From Pseudoluteimonas sp044226035 (GTDB lineage: Bacteria; Pseudomonadota; Gammaproteobacteria; Xanthomonadales; Xanthomonadaceae), in assembly GCA_044226035.1 (NCBI GenBank), contig JBGAHT010000022.1:1-37511 (forward strand): a DNA stretch of 37,511 bases, written 5' to 3'. Position numbers and translations under genes: made by a program. The notes below the pieces were generated by a model, which was not told where the DNA came from, did not search any database, and saw only the letters and a list, made by a program, of their open reading frames with translations. Of this stretch, positions 1-7,950 are shown piece after piece. Position 1 is the stretch's first letter. Each line of letters starts with the position of its first letter.

Positions 1-1
1 C

Positions 2-454
2 GCCTCGGTCGACCTGCCGCGCTTCATGGGCGACTGGTACGTGATCGCGCACATCCCGTCGCCGCCCGAACGAGAGGCCTACGACGCGGTCGAATCGTAC
101 CGGCTCGACGCCGACGGCCGCATCCGCACCACGTTCCGCTACCGCAAGGGCGGGTTCGACGCACCGCCGGAGACGATGGAACCGGTCGGCACGGTGGTGC
201 CCGGGACGCACAACGCCGTCTGGGGCATGCAGTTCGTGTGGCCGGTCAAGGCCGAGTACGTGATCGTCGACCTCGCCCCGGACTATTCGCGCACGATCAT
301 CGGCCGCAGCAAGCGCGACTACGTGTGGCTGATGGCGCGCACCCCGAGCCTGCCCGAGGCCGAACTCAAGTCCGCGATCGCGCGCATCGGCGCGCTCGGC
401 TACGACACCACGAAGTTGCGGATGGTGCCGCAGTCCGCGGCCGCGAGCCGTTGA
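2..454 (+). CDS. Lipocalin family protein (Blc-like), 5' truncated by window edge
   Basis: The reading frame is open from base 2, so the N-terminus, including any signal peptide or lipobox, lies outside the window. The visible part starts just before the lipocalin signature (F-M-G-D-W-Y-V-I-A, the G-x-W motif of the first strand) and runs through the expected alternation of beta-strands to a C-terminal segment (R-S-K-R-D-Y-V-W-L-M-A-R) typical of Blc/apolipoprotein D-like proteins. Bacterial Blc proteins are outer-membrane-anchored lipocalins that bind fatty acids or lysophospholipids; that role is assigned by family only. An internal ATG at 26 falls within the signature and is not a credible start. 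The stop lies 26 bp before phrB on the same strand. Confidence 0.85.
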   Translation, partial: ASVDLPRFMGDWYVIAHIPSPPEREAYDAVESYRLDADGRIRTTFRYRKGGFDAPPETMEPVGTVVPGTHNAVWGMQFVWPVKAEYVIVDLAPDYSRTIIGRSKRDYVWLMARTPSLPEAELKSAIARIGALGYDTTKLRMVPQSAAASR

Positions 455-468
455 CGGCGCGAGCGGGC

Positions 469-474
469 GATACT
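469..474 (+). promoter_or_regulatory. Candidate -10 hexamer immediately before phrB ATG (leaderless type)
   Basis: GATACT lies exactly 6 bp upstream of the phrB ATG with no Shine-Dalgarno sequence in between. It resembles the boxes seen before rnd, folE2, the small secreted-protein gene at 27421 and mtnB. A start site 6-7 bp downstream would put the mRNA 5' end at or next to the ATG. No good -35 at 17 bp spacing is visible. Confidence 0.35.
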
Positions 475-480
475 GCGCGC

Positions 481-1854
481 ATGAACCGCGGCATCTTCTG
501 GTTCCGGCGCGACCTGCGCCTGGCCGATCACCCGGCGCTGGATCGCGCGTGCCGTGCGCACGACAAATTGCTGCTGCTGTACATCGACGAAGCCGGCGAA
601 CGCGCGGCCGATGCGAGCCGCGCATGGTTGCGCAAATCGCTGGCCGCGCTCGGCGCCGACATCGAACGCCGCGGCGGGCGCCTGCACCTCCTCGCCGGGG
701 AGGCGGAAACCCTGCTGCCGATGGCCGCGGCGGCGTGTGGCGCGAACGCCGTGCACGTCTCCGCGCTGCACGAACCGGCGGCGGACGCGCGCGATGCCCG
801 GCTGGCGGCGACGCTCGCGGGCAATGGCGTCGCGCTGCGACGTTCGGCCGGGCGGCTGCTGGGCGATCCCGATGCGGTGTTGGGCAAGTCCGGCGCGCCT
901 TACAAGGTATTCACCCCGTACCTGAAGGCGGCGATGCCGGGCTGGCGCCTGCGCGAACGCCCGCCGCCGGAGCGCCTGGCCTGCGTGCCGTTGCCCGAAG
1001 CATTACGGTCCTTCGCGGCGACGATCGCGCCGCCGCGGCCGGCGTGGGACCGCGGGTTCTGGGACGCGTGGTCGCCGGGCGAGGTGGCTGCGCGCGAACG
1101 CCTGCAGGAATTCCTCGACCGGCTGGACGACTATCCCGAGGCCCGCGACCTGCCAGCGGTCGACGGTACCTCGCGGTTGTCGCCGCACCTGCATTTCGGC
1201 GAGATCGGCCCGGGACGCGTGCTGGCCGCGGCGCGCGAGCGCGGCGGAGCCGGCGCTGACAAGTTCGCCGCCGAACTGGGCTGGCGCGAATTCGCCTATT
1301 ACGTGCTGCACCACTGGCCGCGCAGCATCCGCGAGAATTTCAATCCGCGCTTCGATGCGATGGGATGGCGCGAGGACGCGGCGGGGCTGGAGGCATGGAA
1401 ACGCGGCCGCACCGGCGTGCCGCTGGTGGATGCGGGGATGCGCCAGCTGTGGCACCAAGGCTGGATGCACAACCGCGTGCGCATGGTGGCCGCCTCGTGG
1501 CTGACCAAGCACATGGGGATGCACTGGACGCACGGCGCGGACTGGTTCCTGCATACGCTGGTCGATGCCGACCTCGCCAACAACGCGCTGGGATGGCAAT
1601 GGGTCGCGGGCACCGGCGTGGATGCGGCGCCGTATTTCCGGGTGTTCAACCCGGTGACGCAGTCGCGCCGGTTCGACCCGGATGGCGATTACATCCGGCG
1701 CTGGGTACCGGAATTGCGCGCGCTGGATGCGAAGGCCATCCACGCGCCGTGGGAAAGCGGCGTGGTGCCGCGTAGCTATCCGCCGCGCCCGATGGTGGAT
1801 CCCGCCAAGGGCCGGGCGGAGGCGTTGGCGCGGCTGGCCGACACCATGCGCTGA
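481..1854 (+). CDS. phrB: Class I deoxyribodipyrimidine photolyase
   Basis: A 457-residue protein, close to the usual 470 of class I CPD photolyases, which use light and FADH- to split cyclobutane pyrimidine dimers. The N-terminal Rossmann domain begins I-F-W-F-R-R-D-L-R-L-A-D, the antenna-cofactor domain signature. The C-terminal FAD domain shows W-R-E-F-A-Y-Y-V-L, then D-A-G-M-R-Q-L-W-H-Q-G-W-M-H-N-R, then A-N-N-A-L-G-W-Q-W-V-A-G-T-G, the conserved FAD/DNA-binding blocks. ATG 481 was chosen because it directly precedes the Rossmann strand; the frame stays open upstream but that part overlaps the lipocalin gene. A -10-like box ends 6 bp before this ATG. The gene is convergent with rnd, 19 bp between stops. 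A cryptochrome function is less likely given the complete photolyase core. Confidence 0.95.
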   Translation: MNRGIFWFRRDLRLADHPALDRACRAHDKLLLLYIDEAGERAADASRAWLRKSLAALGADIERRGGRLHLLAGEAETLLPMAAAACGANAVHVSALHEPAADARDARLAATLAGNGVALRRSAGRLLGDPDAVLGKSGAPYKVFTPYLKAAMPGWRLRERPPPERLACVPLPEALRSFAATIAPPRPAWDRGFWDAWSPGEVAARERLQEFLDRLDDYPEARDLPAVDGTSRLSPHLHFGEIGPGRVLAAARERGGAGADKFAAELGWREFAYYVLHHWPRSIRENFNPRFDAMGWREDAAGLEAWKRGRTGVPLVDAGMRQLWHQGWMHNRVRMVAASWLTKHMGMHWTHGADWFLHTLVDADLANNALGWQWVAGTGVDAAPYFRVFNPVTQSRRFDPDGDYIRRWVPELRALDAKAIHAPWESGVVPRSYPPRPMVDPAKGRAEALARLADTMR

Positions 1855-1873
1855 GCGTCGCGGCGATCGGCGA

Positions 1874-2986
1874 TCAGGCGGTTGCGGGCTTGCCCGCGTC
1901 GGCGGCCAGCAACGGCGCGAGCACCGGCTCGAGCTGGCCGCGACGCCAGCCCGCGAGCATCGGCGGCCATTGCCTGTGTTCGAGCAGCGCCTGCAGCCAG
2001 CGGCGCGAGGCGAGCACGCCATCGGGCAGGGCGAGTTCGCGGCTGCGTTCGGCCACCGCGTCCTGCAGCCGGCGCAGGGCCTTGCGATCGCCCTCGTCGT
2101 CGCGCGCCAGCGGCATGGCCGCTTCGTCCTCGAGCGGCGTCGACAACGCGGTCCAGATCGCGGGGGCGAGCCGTACCGGCGATTTCGGCCGCGATTCCAG
2201 CAACGCCTTCAATGCGGCGGCGTCGGCGGGCGGGTTGCGCGCCAGCAGCGCGGCGAGTTCGCCGTCGAGGATCCAGTTGCGCGGGCGGTCGCTGTCGCGC
2301 GCCTGCGTTTCGCGCCAGCGCAGCAGCCGCAGCAGCCGGCGTTGCGCATCGGCGTCGAGGAATTGCGCGGCGCGCAGCGACAGGTGCGGCCAGGGATCCT
2401 CGCCCGGGCCGTCCGCCAGCCGCGCGCAGTCCTCGCGCAGCCAGTCGCCGCGGCCCAGCGCTTCGAGTCGTGCGTCGAGGCGGTCGTGCAGCGCGAACAG
2501 GTGGCGCACGTCGTCGGCCGCGTAGTCGAGCTGTTGCGGCGACAACGGGCGGCGCAGCCAGTCGGAACGGGTTTCGCCCTTGTCGACCGCGACGTCGAGC
2601 AGCTCCGCGACCAGCCGCTGGTAGCCCATGCCCGCGCCGATGCCGCACAGCGCGGCGGCGATCTGGGTATCGAACAACGGGCGCGGCACGCAGCCGCAGG
2701 CGTGCTGCAGCGCGACCAGGTCCTCGCTGGCGCTGTGCATCACCTTCAGTATCGACGCGTCGCGCAGCAGCGGCGCGAGCGCCGCGGCCATGCCCGGCAC
2801 GCACATGTCCGCGAGCAGGATGTCGTCGCCGATGGCGACCTGCACCAGCGCGAGTTGCGGCCAATAAGTGCGTTCGCGGATGAATTCGGTGTCCAGGCCG
2901 ACGCGGCCATTGCGGGATGCCAGCCGGCGCGCCAGTTCCGCGGGGTCGTCGATCCAGTGCGTTCCGGCCATGTGCTTCGCATCCAT
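1874..2986 (-). CDS. rnd: Ribonuclease D
   Basis: A 370-residue 3'-5' exoribonuclease that trims tRNA precursors and other small structured RNAs. The N-terminal DEDDy domain shows the acidic motif L-D-T-E-F-I-R-E-R-T, the H-S-A-S-E-D-L segment that supplies the second Asp region, and Y-A-A-D-D-V carrying the Tyr and last Asp. A C-terminal HRDC-type helical region follows (about residues 200-280). Two ATGs are possible, 2986 and 2971. The shorter product aligns better with E. coli Rnd, but a TACCCT box lies 7 bp upstream of 2986, matching the leaderless arrangement of other genes here, so 2986 is reported. It is divergent from the lipoprotein gene at 3085. Confidence 0.93.
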   Translation of the reverse strand: MDAKHMAGTHWIDDPAELARRLASRNGRVGLDTEFIRERTYWPQLALVQVAIGDDILLADMCVPGMAAALAPLLRDASILKVMHSASEDLVALQHACGCVPRPLFDTQIAAALCGIGAGMGYQRLVAELLDVAVDKGETRSDWLRRPLSPQQLDYAADDVRHLFALHDRLDARLEALGRGDWLREDCARLADGPGEDPWPHLSLRAAQFLDADAQRRLLRLLRWRETQARDSDRPRNWILDGELAALLARNPPADAAALKALLESRPKSPVRLAPAIWTALSTPLEDEAAMPLARDDEGDRKALRRLQDAVAERSRELALPDGVLASRRWLQALLEHRQWPPMLAGWRRGQLEPVLAPLLAADAGKPATA

Positions 2987-2993
2987 CCGGGCG

Positions 2994-2999
2994 AGGGTA
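2994..2999 (-). promoter_or_regulatory. Candidate -10 hexamer upstream of rnd start
   Basis: On the minus strand TACCCT is followed by 7 bp and then the ATG at 2986. No ribosome binding site separates them. This is the same geometry as before phrB, folE2 and mtnB, and it helps choose the rnd start. Confidence 0.3.
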
Positions 3000-3084
3000 G
3001 CGACGTGCCGTCGCGGCGGCAACGCCGCGGTTGCCCGCGCACGGCGCCTGACCTACCGTGCGTGGACGGATCGCAGGAGGCTGC

Positions 3085-4941
3085 TTGCGCGCAAAACCCG
3101 CCATCATCGTCCTCGCGTTCGCGCTGGCCGTGGCCGCCTGCGGGCGCGCGCCGGCGCCGGCGGCGGGGGAAACGGTGACGCCCGCGCCGCAAGCGCGAGC
3201 CGCGCGCGGCACGGGCGAGGTGACCATCAGCGGCGACGACAGCATCGCGGCGATGCTGACCTGGGAACCGCCGGCGGTCGCGGTGGACGAAGGCAACCTC
3301 GCCGAGCGGCGGCGCACGGCCGCGCGCGCGCTGGCGAAGGGGCATCTGTTCGAGGACGCCGACGCGGCGATTCCGATCGACCTCGCGATCCTGCGCCTGC
3401 ACGCGGACGATGCGCGGGCGCGCGAGCAACTGCATCGCGCCGTGGCGAAGCTGCTTGGCAAGGGCGACGCCGCATTGGCGAAGGCGGACGAGGATTTCGA
3501 GGCGTTGCGCGCCGCGCACAAGGTCGCGGCGGTCGCGCGCGTGGCCGCGCCGGGCGCGAAGGAGGTCGAGGCCTACCTCGCGCGCGTGGACGTCGCCGAC
3601 CAGGCCTGGGACGCCAACCGCCAGGCGGAAGCCGACCTCGCGGCGGGGCGCTTCGGCGTGCAGGGCGGCGGCGCGCTCGACGGGTTCCGCGAGGCGCTGC
3701 GCCTGCGGCCGGGGCAGGCGCGCGCGCAGCGCGGCATCGTCGCGGTCGAAAGCGGGGTGATCGAACGCGCGGAAGCCGCCGCCGCGTCCGGCGATTTCAC
3801 CGATGCGTGGCGCTGGCTCGGGCTCGCGGCCAGCGTGCGCAAGGACAGCCCGGCGGTGGCCGCGGCGCGCGTCCGGCTGGAACGGGCGCGCACCGACACC
3901 ATCGCCCGCCTGCGCGACCAGGCGATGGCGGCGTTGCCCGCGGCGGGCGGCGTGGCCAGGGCGCGCGGCCTGCTGGCGGAGATCCTGCGCATCGCGCCCG
4001 CCGGCGATGCGGTCGCCGGCGAACTGCGCGACGAGATCGAACGCGTTTCCCACTACGGCGCGTTCGGCCCGGGACAGGCGATTTCCGACGCGATGCAGGG
4101 CGGCGGCCGCGGCCCGGAGATGATCGTGGTGCCGCACGGCGGCTTCCGCATGGGCGCGCCGGCGAACGAGGCGGATGCGAGCAACAGCGAAATGCCGCAG
4201 CACTACGTGCGCTTCGATCGCGGCTTCGCGGTGGCGCGCACCGAAACCACGGTCGCGCAGTTCGGGCGGTTCATCGCGGCCACCGGCTACCGCACCCGCG
4301 CCGACAAGCGCGGCGTGTCGCTGGCCTACGACGCGCACAGCGGCAACTTCGCCTTCCGCAACAACGTCGACTGGCGTTCGGACTACGCCGGCGATCCGGC
4401 CGCGCCCGACCTGCCGGTGGTGCACGTCAGCGCCGGCGACGCCGAGGCCTACGCGAAATGGCTCAGCCAGCAGACCGGCGCGCATTACCGATTGCCGAGC
4501 GAATCCGAGTTCGAATACGCGCTGCGCGCCGGCGGCGAGGCCCGTTACCCCTGGGGCGACGGGCCGCCGGGGCCCACCACCGCGAACGTCACCGGCGGGC
4601 TCGATGTTTCCCCGCAGGGGCGGCGCTGGAGCAACGCCTTCCCCGGGGTCGCCGACGGCTACTGGGGCCCGGCCCCGGTCGGGCGCTTCCGGGCCAATGC
4701 ATTCGGCCTTCACGACATGGACGGCAATGTCAGCGAATGGGTGGGCGATTGCTGGCACGATGGCTACCGCCGCGCGCCCGCGAACGGCGAAGCCTGGCTG
4801 AACCCGGGCTGCCGCACGCGGGTGGTGCGGGGCGGGTCGTGGTCGAGCGGGCCGGCGCAATGCCGCGCCGCGTGGCGCACGCCCGCGCCGGTGGATACTA
4901 CGAATGCGCACATCGGGTTCCGGCTGGTGCGCGACCTCTGA
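3085..4941 (+). CDS. Lipoprotein with C-terminal SUMF1/formylglycine-generating-enzyme-like domain
   Basis: The chosen start is TTG 3085, preceded by AGGAGG at 3075-3080, and it opens directly into a signal peptide ending in the lipobox A-V-A-A-C-G; a GTG at 3058 in frame would add nine polar residues and spoil the signal. The mature protein (618 residues before processing) has an Ala/Arg-rich helical region to about residue 330 that looks TPR-like, then an FGE-sulfatase fold: M-I-V-V-P-H-G-G-F-R-M-G, T-E-T-T-V-A-Q-F, R-L-P-S-E-S-E-F-E-Y-A, M-D-G-N-V-S-E-W-V, V-V-R-G-G-S-W, H-I-G-F-R-L. True formylglycine enzymes have two catalytic Cys shortly after G-G-S-W; here the first position is Ser and only one Cys remains, so sulfatase activation is doubtful. 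A surface or periplasmic binding or structural role is possible; substrate unknown. Confidence 0.85.
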   Translation: MRAKPAIIVLAFALAVAACGRAPAPAAGETVTPAPQARAARGTGEVTISGDDSIAAMLTWEPPAVAVDEGNLAERRRTAARALAKGHLFEDADAAIPIDLAILRLHADDARAREQLHRAVAKLLGKGDAALAKADEDFEALRAAHKVAAVARVAAPGAKEVEAYLARVDVADQAWDANRQAEADLAAGRFGVQGGGALDGFREALRLRPGQARAQRGIVAVESGVIERAEAAAASGDFTDAWRWLGLAASVRKDSPAVAAARVRLERARTDTIARLRDQAMAALPAAGGVARARGLLAEILRIAPAGDAVAGELRDEIERVSHYGAFGPGQAISDAMQGGGRGPEMIVVPHGGFRMGAPANEADASNSEMPQHYVRFDRGFAVARTETTVAQFGRFIAATGYRTRADKRGVSLAYDAHSGNFAFRNNVDWRSDYAGDPAAPDLPVVHVSAGDAEAYAKWLSQQTGAHYRLPSESEFEYALRAGGEARYPWGDGPPGPTTANVTGGLDVSPQGRRWSNAFPGVADGYWGPAPVGRFRANAFGLHDMDGNVSEWVGDCWHDGYRRAPANGEAWLNPGCRTRVVRGGSWSSGPAQCRAAWRTPAPVDTTNAHIGFRLVRDL

Positions 4942-4966
4942 AGACGATGGACCGGGGAGAAACGTG

Positions 4967-5884
4967 ATGCGACAGGATCCATTCGACGGACAGGCCTACG
5001 GCGGCCAGCAACCGCGGCGCGGCTTCGGCATCAGCCCGCGCCTGCTGATCCTGCTGCTGTTCGCCGGTTACGCGGCGTACTACTGGTTTTCCAACCGCAG
5101 CACCGATCCGTACACCGGCGAGACGGTGACGATCGACAAGAACATCTCGCCCGAGGACGAAAAGGCGCTGGGGCTGCAGGCCTACCAGGAAATCCTGCAG
5201 CAGGAACAGCCGGTCGATCCGAATTCGCAGATCTCCAGGCAGGTGCGCGAGATCACCCAGCGCCTGATCGCGAAGATCCCGCAGGTGGAGGACGCGCTCG
5301 CCGCCGAACACGGCATGCAGGCGCCGCACATCGAGCGTTCGTTCGACTGGGACGTGAACGTGCTGCAGTCCGACCAGGTCAACGCGTTCTGCCTGCCCGG
5401 CGGCAAGATCGCGGTCTATACCGGGCTGGTGCCGGTGGCGCAGAACGCGGACGCGATGTCGATCGTGCTCGGCCACGAGATCTCGCACGCGTTGTTGCGC
5501 CACGGTGCGCAGCGCATGACCCAGCAGAAGCTGGAGCAGGTCGGGCAGATGGCGGGCGCGATGAGCGGCATGAGCCAGCAGAGCATGCAGGCGGTGATGG
5601 CGGTGTACGGTTACGGCCACTCGTTGCCGTATGCGCGCAAGCAGGAAACGCAGGCGGACGAGTTCGGGCTGATGCTCGCGGCCGCGGCCTGCTTCAATCC
5701 GCAGGAGGCGATTCCGTTGTGGGAACGCATGGATTCGCAGAGCGGCGGGCAGGCGCCGCCGGAATTCGCGTCCGACCACCCGAGCGCGGGCACGCGCATC
5801 CAGGATCTGCAGCGCCTGATGCCGAAGGCGATGGAGTACCGGCAGAAGTTCTGCGGCGCGGCGGGGACGACGGGTCAGCAGTAA
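4967..5884 (+). CDS. M48 family zinc metallopeptidase, membrane-anchored (LoiP/YggG-like)
   Basis: A 305-residue protein with one transmembrane segment at about residues 25-41 and a periplasmic M48 catalytic domain. The zinc motif HEISH is at residues 170-174 and the third ligand Glu sits in Q-A-D-E-F-G-L about 50 residues later. The preceding V-N-A-F-C-L-P-G-G-K-I-A-V-Y-T-G-L block is the M48 family signature. Relatives such as E. coli LoiP and BepA act in outer-membrane protein quality control. The anchor here is a transmembrane helix and not a lipobox. ATG 4967 follows GGGGAGA at good spacing and 25 bp after the preceding stop, so the two genes are probably co-transcribed. The function of this particular member is inferred from family only. 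Confidence 0.9.
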   Translation: MRQDPFDGQAYGGQQPRRGFGISPRLLILLLFAGYAAYYWFSNRSTDPYTGETVTIDKNISPEDEKALGLQAYQEILQQEQPVDPNSQISRQVREITQRLIAKIPQVEDALAAEHGMQAPHIERSFDWDVNVLQSDQVNAFCLPGGKIAVYTGLVPVAQNADAMSIVLGHEISHALLRHGAQRMTQQKLEQVGQMAGAMSGMSQQSMQAVMAVYGYGHSLPYARKQETQADEFGLMLAAAACFNPQEAIPLWERMDSQSGGQAPPEFASDHPSAGTRIQDLQRLMPKAMEYRQKFCGAAGTTGQQ

Positions 5885-5899
5885 TCCGTAACAGACGCC

Positions 5900-6334
5900 A
5901 TGGGCAAACGTGCGTGGATAAGTAGATATGACGGAGCATCCGCTAGCAGAGGTGAAGCGGAAACTGCCATGCATGGCAATGCTTGGGTCGGTAATGACAA
6001 AGCCTTACGAAGGCTGATCCGTCGGGGGCACGATGTGAATGTCCTCGACGACACGGGGGAATCGCCGTTGCATGGCGCCGCTTCGTCCGGCAAAGCGACC
6101 GTGGTGCGTCTCCTGCTGGGCAATGGCGCGAACCCCAACATCCATGCGTCAGATACTGGCTTGACGCCGTTGCACTGGGCGAGCGGTTGGGGGAATTTAT
6201 CAGTGGTGCGCGCCTTGGTGAAGGGCGGTGCGAATGTCCTTGCGACGGACAATAAAGGACGCACTGCATACGAGATCGCAGTGCTGCACGAGAAGCCGAG
6301 AATTGCCGCGTGGCTGCACGAGCATGGCGGCTGA
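5900..6334 (+). CDS. Ankyrin repeat protein (small, low GC)
   Basis: A 144-residue protein made mostly of three ankyrin repeats: a first partial unit around D-K-A-L-R-R-L-I-R-R-G, then G-E-S-P-L-H-G-A-A-S-S-G-K-A-T-V-V-R-L-L-L-G-N-G-A-N-P, then T-P-L-H-W-A-S-G-W-G, then G-R-T-A-Y-E-I-A. There is no signal peptide or transmembrane segment. Base composition is clearly poorer in GC than the genes either side, which suggests recent acquisition or weak selection. The start is uncertain: ATG 5900 has no ribosome binding site, and ATG 5969 would give a product starting just before the first repeat. It could be a remnant of a longer ankyrin gene. Ankyrin repeats mediate protein binding; the partner cannot be told from sequence. 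Confidence 0.7.
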   Translation: MGKRAWISRYDGASASRGEAETAMHGNAWVGNDKALRRLIRRGHDVNVLDDTGESPLHGAASSGKATVVRLLLGNGANPNIHASDTGLTPLHWASGWGNLSVVRALVKGGANVLATDNKGRTAYEIAVLHEKPRIAAWLHEHGG

Positions 6335-6372
6335 CGATTATTCAGACCCGGCATTTCGCAAAGCCGGGATTG

Positions 6373-6388
6373 CCAGCCATTCGGCTGT
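6373..6388 (+). repeat. 16-bp repeat shared with the ubiG/gph element
   Basis: CCAGCCATTCGGCTGT occurs here and again, identical and in the same orientation, at 17072-17087 inside the repeat element that encodes the gph N-terminus. It contains a short palindrome (CAGCC/GGCTG). Confidence 0.7.
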
Positions 6389-6448
6389 CAAAGCGACCAC
6401 TGCGTTCCATCCCAGCCTACGACCTCGACGAGATTTCGTTCTGTAAAC

Positions 6449-6474
6449 AAAAACGGGCCGTCAGGCCCGTTTTT
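6449..6474. terminator. Bidirectional rho-independent terminator
   Basis: A perfect 11-bp stem (AAAAACGGGCC at 6449-6459 against GGCCCGTTTTT at 6464-6474) closes a 4-nt loop. T-runs exist on both strands, so it can serve the plus-strand ankyrin gene and the minus-strand reductase gene ending at 6496. Confidence 0.9.
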
Positions 6475-6495
6475 CGTTGTACGACGGTGCGTCGA

Positions 6496-7236
6496 TCAGA
6501 ACGACATGAACAATCCGCCGTTCACCGGGATGTTCGCGCCGGTGATGAAGCCGGCATCCTCGGCGGCGAGGAAGGACACCGTGCGCGCGATTTCGTCGGG
6601 TTCGCCGAGGCGGCCGACCGGCACCTTCGACACGATGTCCGCGCGGATCTCCTCCGGCATCGCCATCACCAGCGCGGTCGCGCAGTAACCCGGCGACACC
6701 GAGTTCACGGTCACGCCCTTGCGCGCCACCTCGCGCGCCAGCGCCATGGTGAAACCGTGCATGCCGGCCTTGGCCGCGGCGTAGTTGGTCTGCCCGAACT
6801 GCCCGGTCTGGCCGTTCACCGAACTGATGTTGACGATGCGGCCGAAACCGCGCGTCGCCATGCCCTCGACCGCGGGCCGGCACAGGTTGAACACGCCGTC
6901 GAGGTTGACGCCGAGCACCGCGTCCCACTGCGACTTGTCCATCTTGCGCAGGGTACCGTCGCGGGTGATGCCGGCGCCGTTGACGAGGATGTCGAGCGAG
7001 CCGTGCTCGGCCTCGATGCCGCGCACCAGTGCGTCGCAGGCGTCGAAATCGCGCACGTCCAGCGGCGCGAAGCCGATGTCGAGGCCGCTTGTCGCCGAAC
7101 CGAACGCGGCGATGCGTTCTTCGTTGTTCGCCAGGTCGACCGCGATCACGCGGCAACCGTCCTGCGCCAGCCTCCGGCAGATCGCCGTGCCCAAACCGCC
7201 CATGCCGCCGCTGACGACGGCCACGCGCTTGCCCAT
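6496..7236 (-). CDS. phaB: Acetoacetyl-CoA reductase, PhaB-type SDR (second copy)
   Basis: A 246-residue short-chain dehydrogenase. The nucleotide motif is V-S-G-G-M-G-G-L-G at the N-terminus, followed by L-V-N-G-A-G-I-T-R-D-G-T and the catalytic Ser (N-I-S-S-V-N-G), Tyr and Lys (Y-A-A-A-K). These, with the phrase G-Q-F-G-Q-T-N-Y, fit NADPH-dependent acetoacetyl-CoA reductases, which make (R)-3-hydroxybutyryl-CoA for polyhydroxybutyrate. It has a good Shine-Dalgarno (AAGGGGAA, 8 bp spacing) and lies 34 bp downstream of phaR. A homologous reductase lies at 7951-8691, so one of the two may have another acyl specificity or act as a FabG-like enzyme. No phaC or phaA is in the window. Confidence 0.88.
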   Translation of the reverse strand: MGKRVAVVSGGMGGLGTAICRRLAQDGCRVIAVDLANNEERIAAFGSATSGLDIGFAPLDVRDFDACDALVRGIEAEHGSLDILVNGAGITRDGTLRKMDKSQWDAVLGVNLDGVFNLCRPAVEGMATRGFGRIVNISSVNGQTGQFGQTNYAAAKAGMHGFTMALAREVARKGVTVNSVSPGYCATALVMAMPEEIRADIVSKVPVGRLGEPDEIARTVSFLAAEDAGFITGANIPVNGGLFMSF

Positions 7237-7270
7237 CGGTTCGATTCCCCTTGTTGCCCGTCGCGGGCGA

Positions 7271-7750
7271 TCAGCGGCGCCTGGCGCCGGCCTTGTCCTT
7301 GCCCGGCGAGGGCTGTTCGCCGCCGGCCACGTTCTTCTGCAGTTCGTTCCAGAACTGCAGGTTGCGCTCGGTGAGCTGGTTCATCAGCGCCCACGGCGTC
7401 TGCCCGAGCACGCCGCCGAGCTGGTTGCGCAGCTGTCCCTGCTGTTCGAGGAACATCTGCATCGAACGCTCGAGGTAGTTGCCCATGAAGCCCTGCAGCG
7501 AATCGCCGTAGAAACGGATGATCTGGCTGAGCAACTGGGTGGAGAGCACCGGCTGCCCGTCCTGTTCGTGCTCGGCGATGATCTGCAGCAGGATCGAACG
7601 GGTGAGGTCTTCGCCGGTCTTGGCGTCGCGCACCTCGAAGTCCTCGCCGTCGACGATCAACTGGCGGACGTCCTCGACCGTGATGTAGCTCGAGATCTCG
7701 GTGTCGTAGAGGCGGCGGTTCGGGTATTTCTTGATGACGCGGACGGCCAT
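7271..7750 (-). CDS. phaR: Polyhydroxyalkanoate synthesis repressor PhaR
   Basis: A 159-residue regulator starting M-A-V-R-V-I-K-K-Y-P-N-R-R-L-Y-D-T, the near-invariant opening of the PhaR DNA-binding domain (K-K-Y-x-N-R-R-L-Y-D-T). The middle region (about 65-130) carries the PHB accumulation regulatory domain with F-Y-G-D-S-L-Q and many Gln residues; the C-terminus is short and basic. PhaR binds DNA and PHB and represses phasin and phaR genes until polymer accumulates. The start at 7750 follows AGGGGAA; an upstream in-frame ATG at 7810 would add 20 residues unlike any PhaR. It sits between two PhaB-type reductases, which supports the role. Confidence 0.93.
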   Translation of the reverse strand: MAVRVIKKYPNRRLYDTEISSYITVEDVRQLIVDGEDFEVRDAKTGEDLTRSILLQIIAEHEQDGQPVLSTQLLSQIIRFYGDSLQGFMGNYLERSMQMFLEQQGQLRNQLGGVLGQTPWALMNQLTERNLQFWNELQKNVAGGEQPSPGKDKAGARRR

Positions 7751-7821
7751 GCGGCGCGGTTCCCCTGAGCGTTCACCCCCGAGCATGGCGCAGTGCAGCA
7801 CGGCTTGCAACTGCGCCGGCT

Positions 7822-7944
7822 TTTTCCTCCCCCCTTGCGGGGGAGGATGCCCGAAGGGCAGGAGAGGGGTGCGTTAGAGGGGTGCGTTCGTCCCCCTCTC
7901 CCGGCGCTACGCGCCACCCTCTCCCTCCGAGGGGAGAGGGAAAG
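7822..7944. repeat. Palindromic repeat cluster between phaR and phaB (family CCCTCTCCC)
   Basis: The whole phaB-phaR gap is filled with inverted repeats: CCTCCCCCCTTGCGGGGGAGG at the left, then a 33-bp block at 7893-7925 that occurs again as an exact reverse complement at 21104-21136. Its centre is GGCGCTACGCGCC. It is an intergenic REP-like element; no gene is seen here. Confidence 0.85.
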
Positions 7945-7950
7945 GCAAGC

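Noticed and set aside
1776..3521. Long minus-strand frame overlapping rnd
   Set aside because: rnd itself, in another frame, shows the complete DEDDy motifs; this frame does not.
2746..4911. Very long open frame on the minus strand opposite the SUMF1-like gene
   Set aside because: Its translation is Arg/Ala/His-rich without domain signatures, as expected for antisense frames in high-GC DNA; the plus-strand gene has clear motifs and a lipobox.
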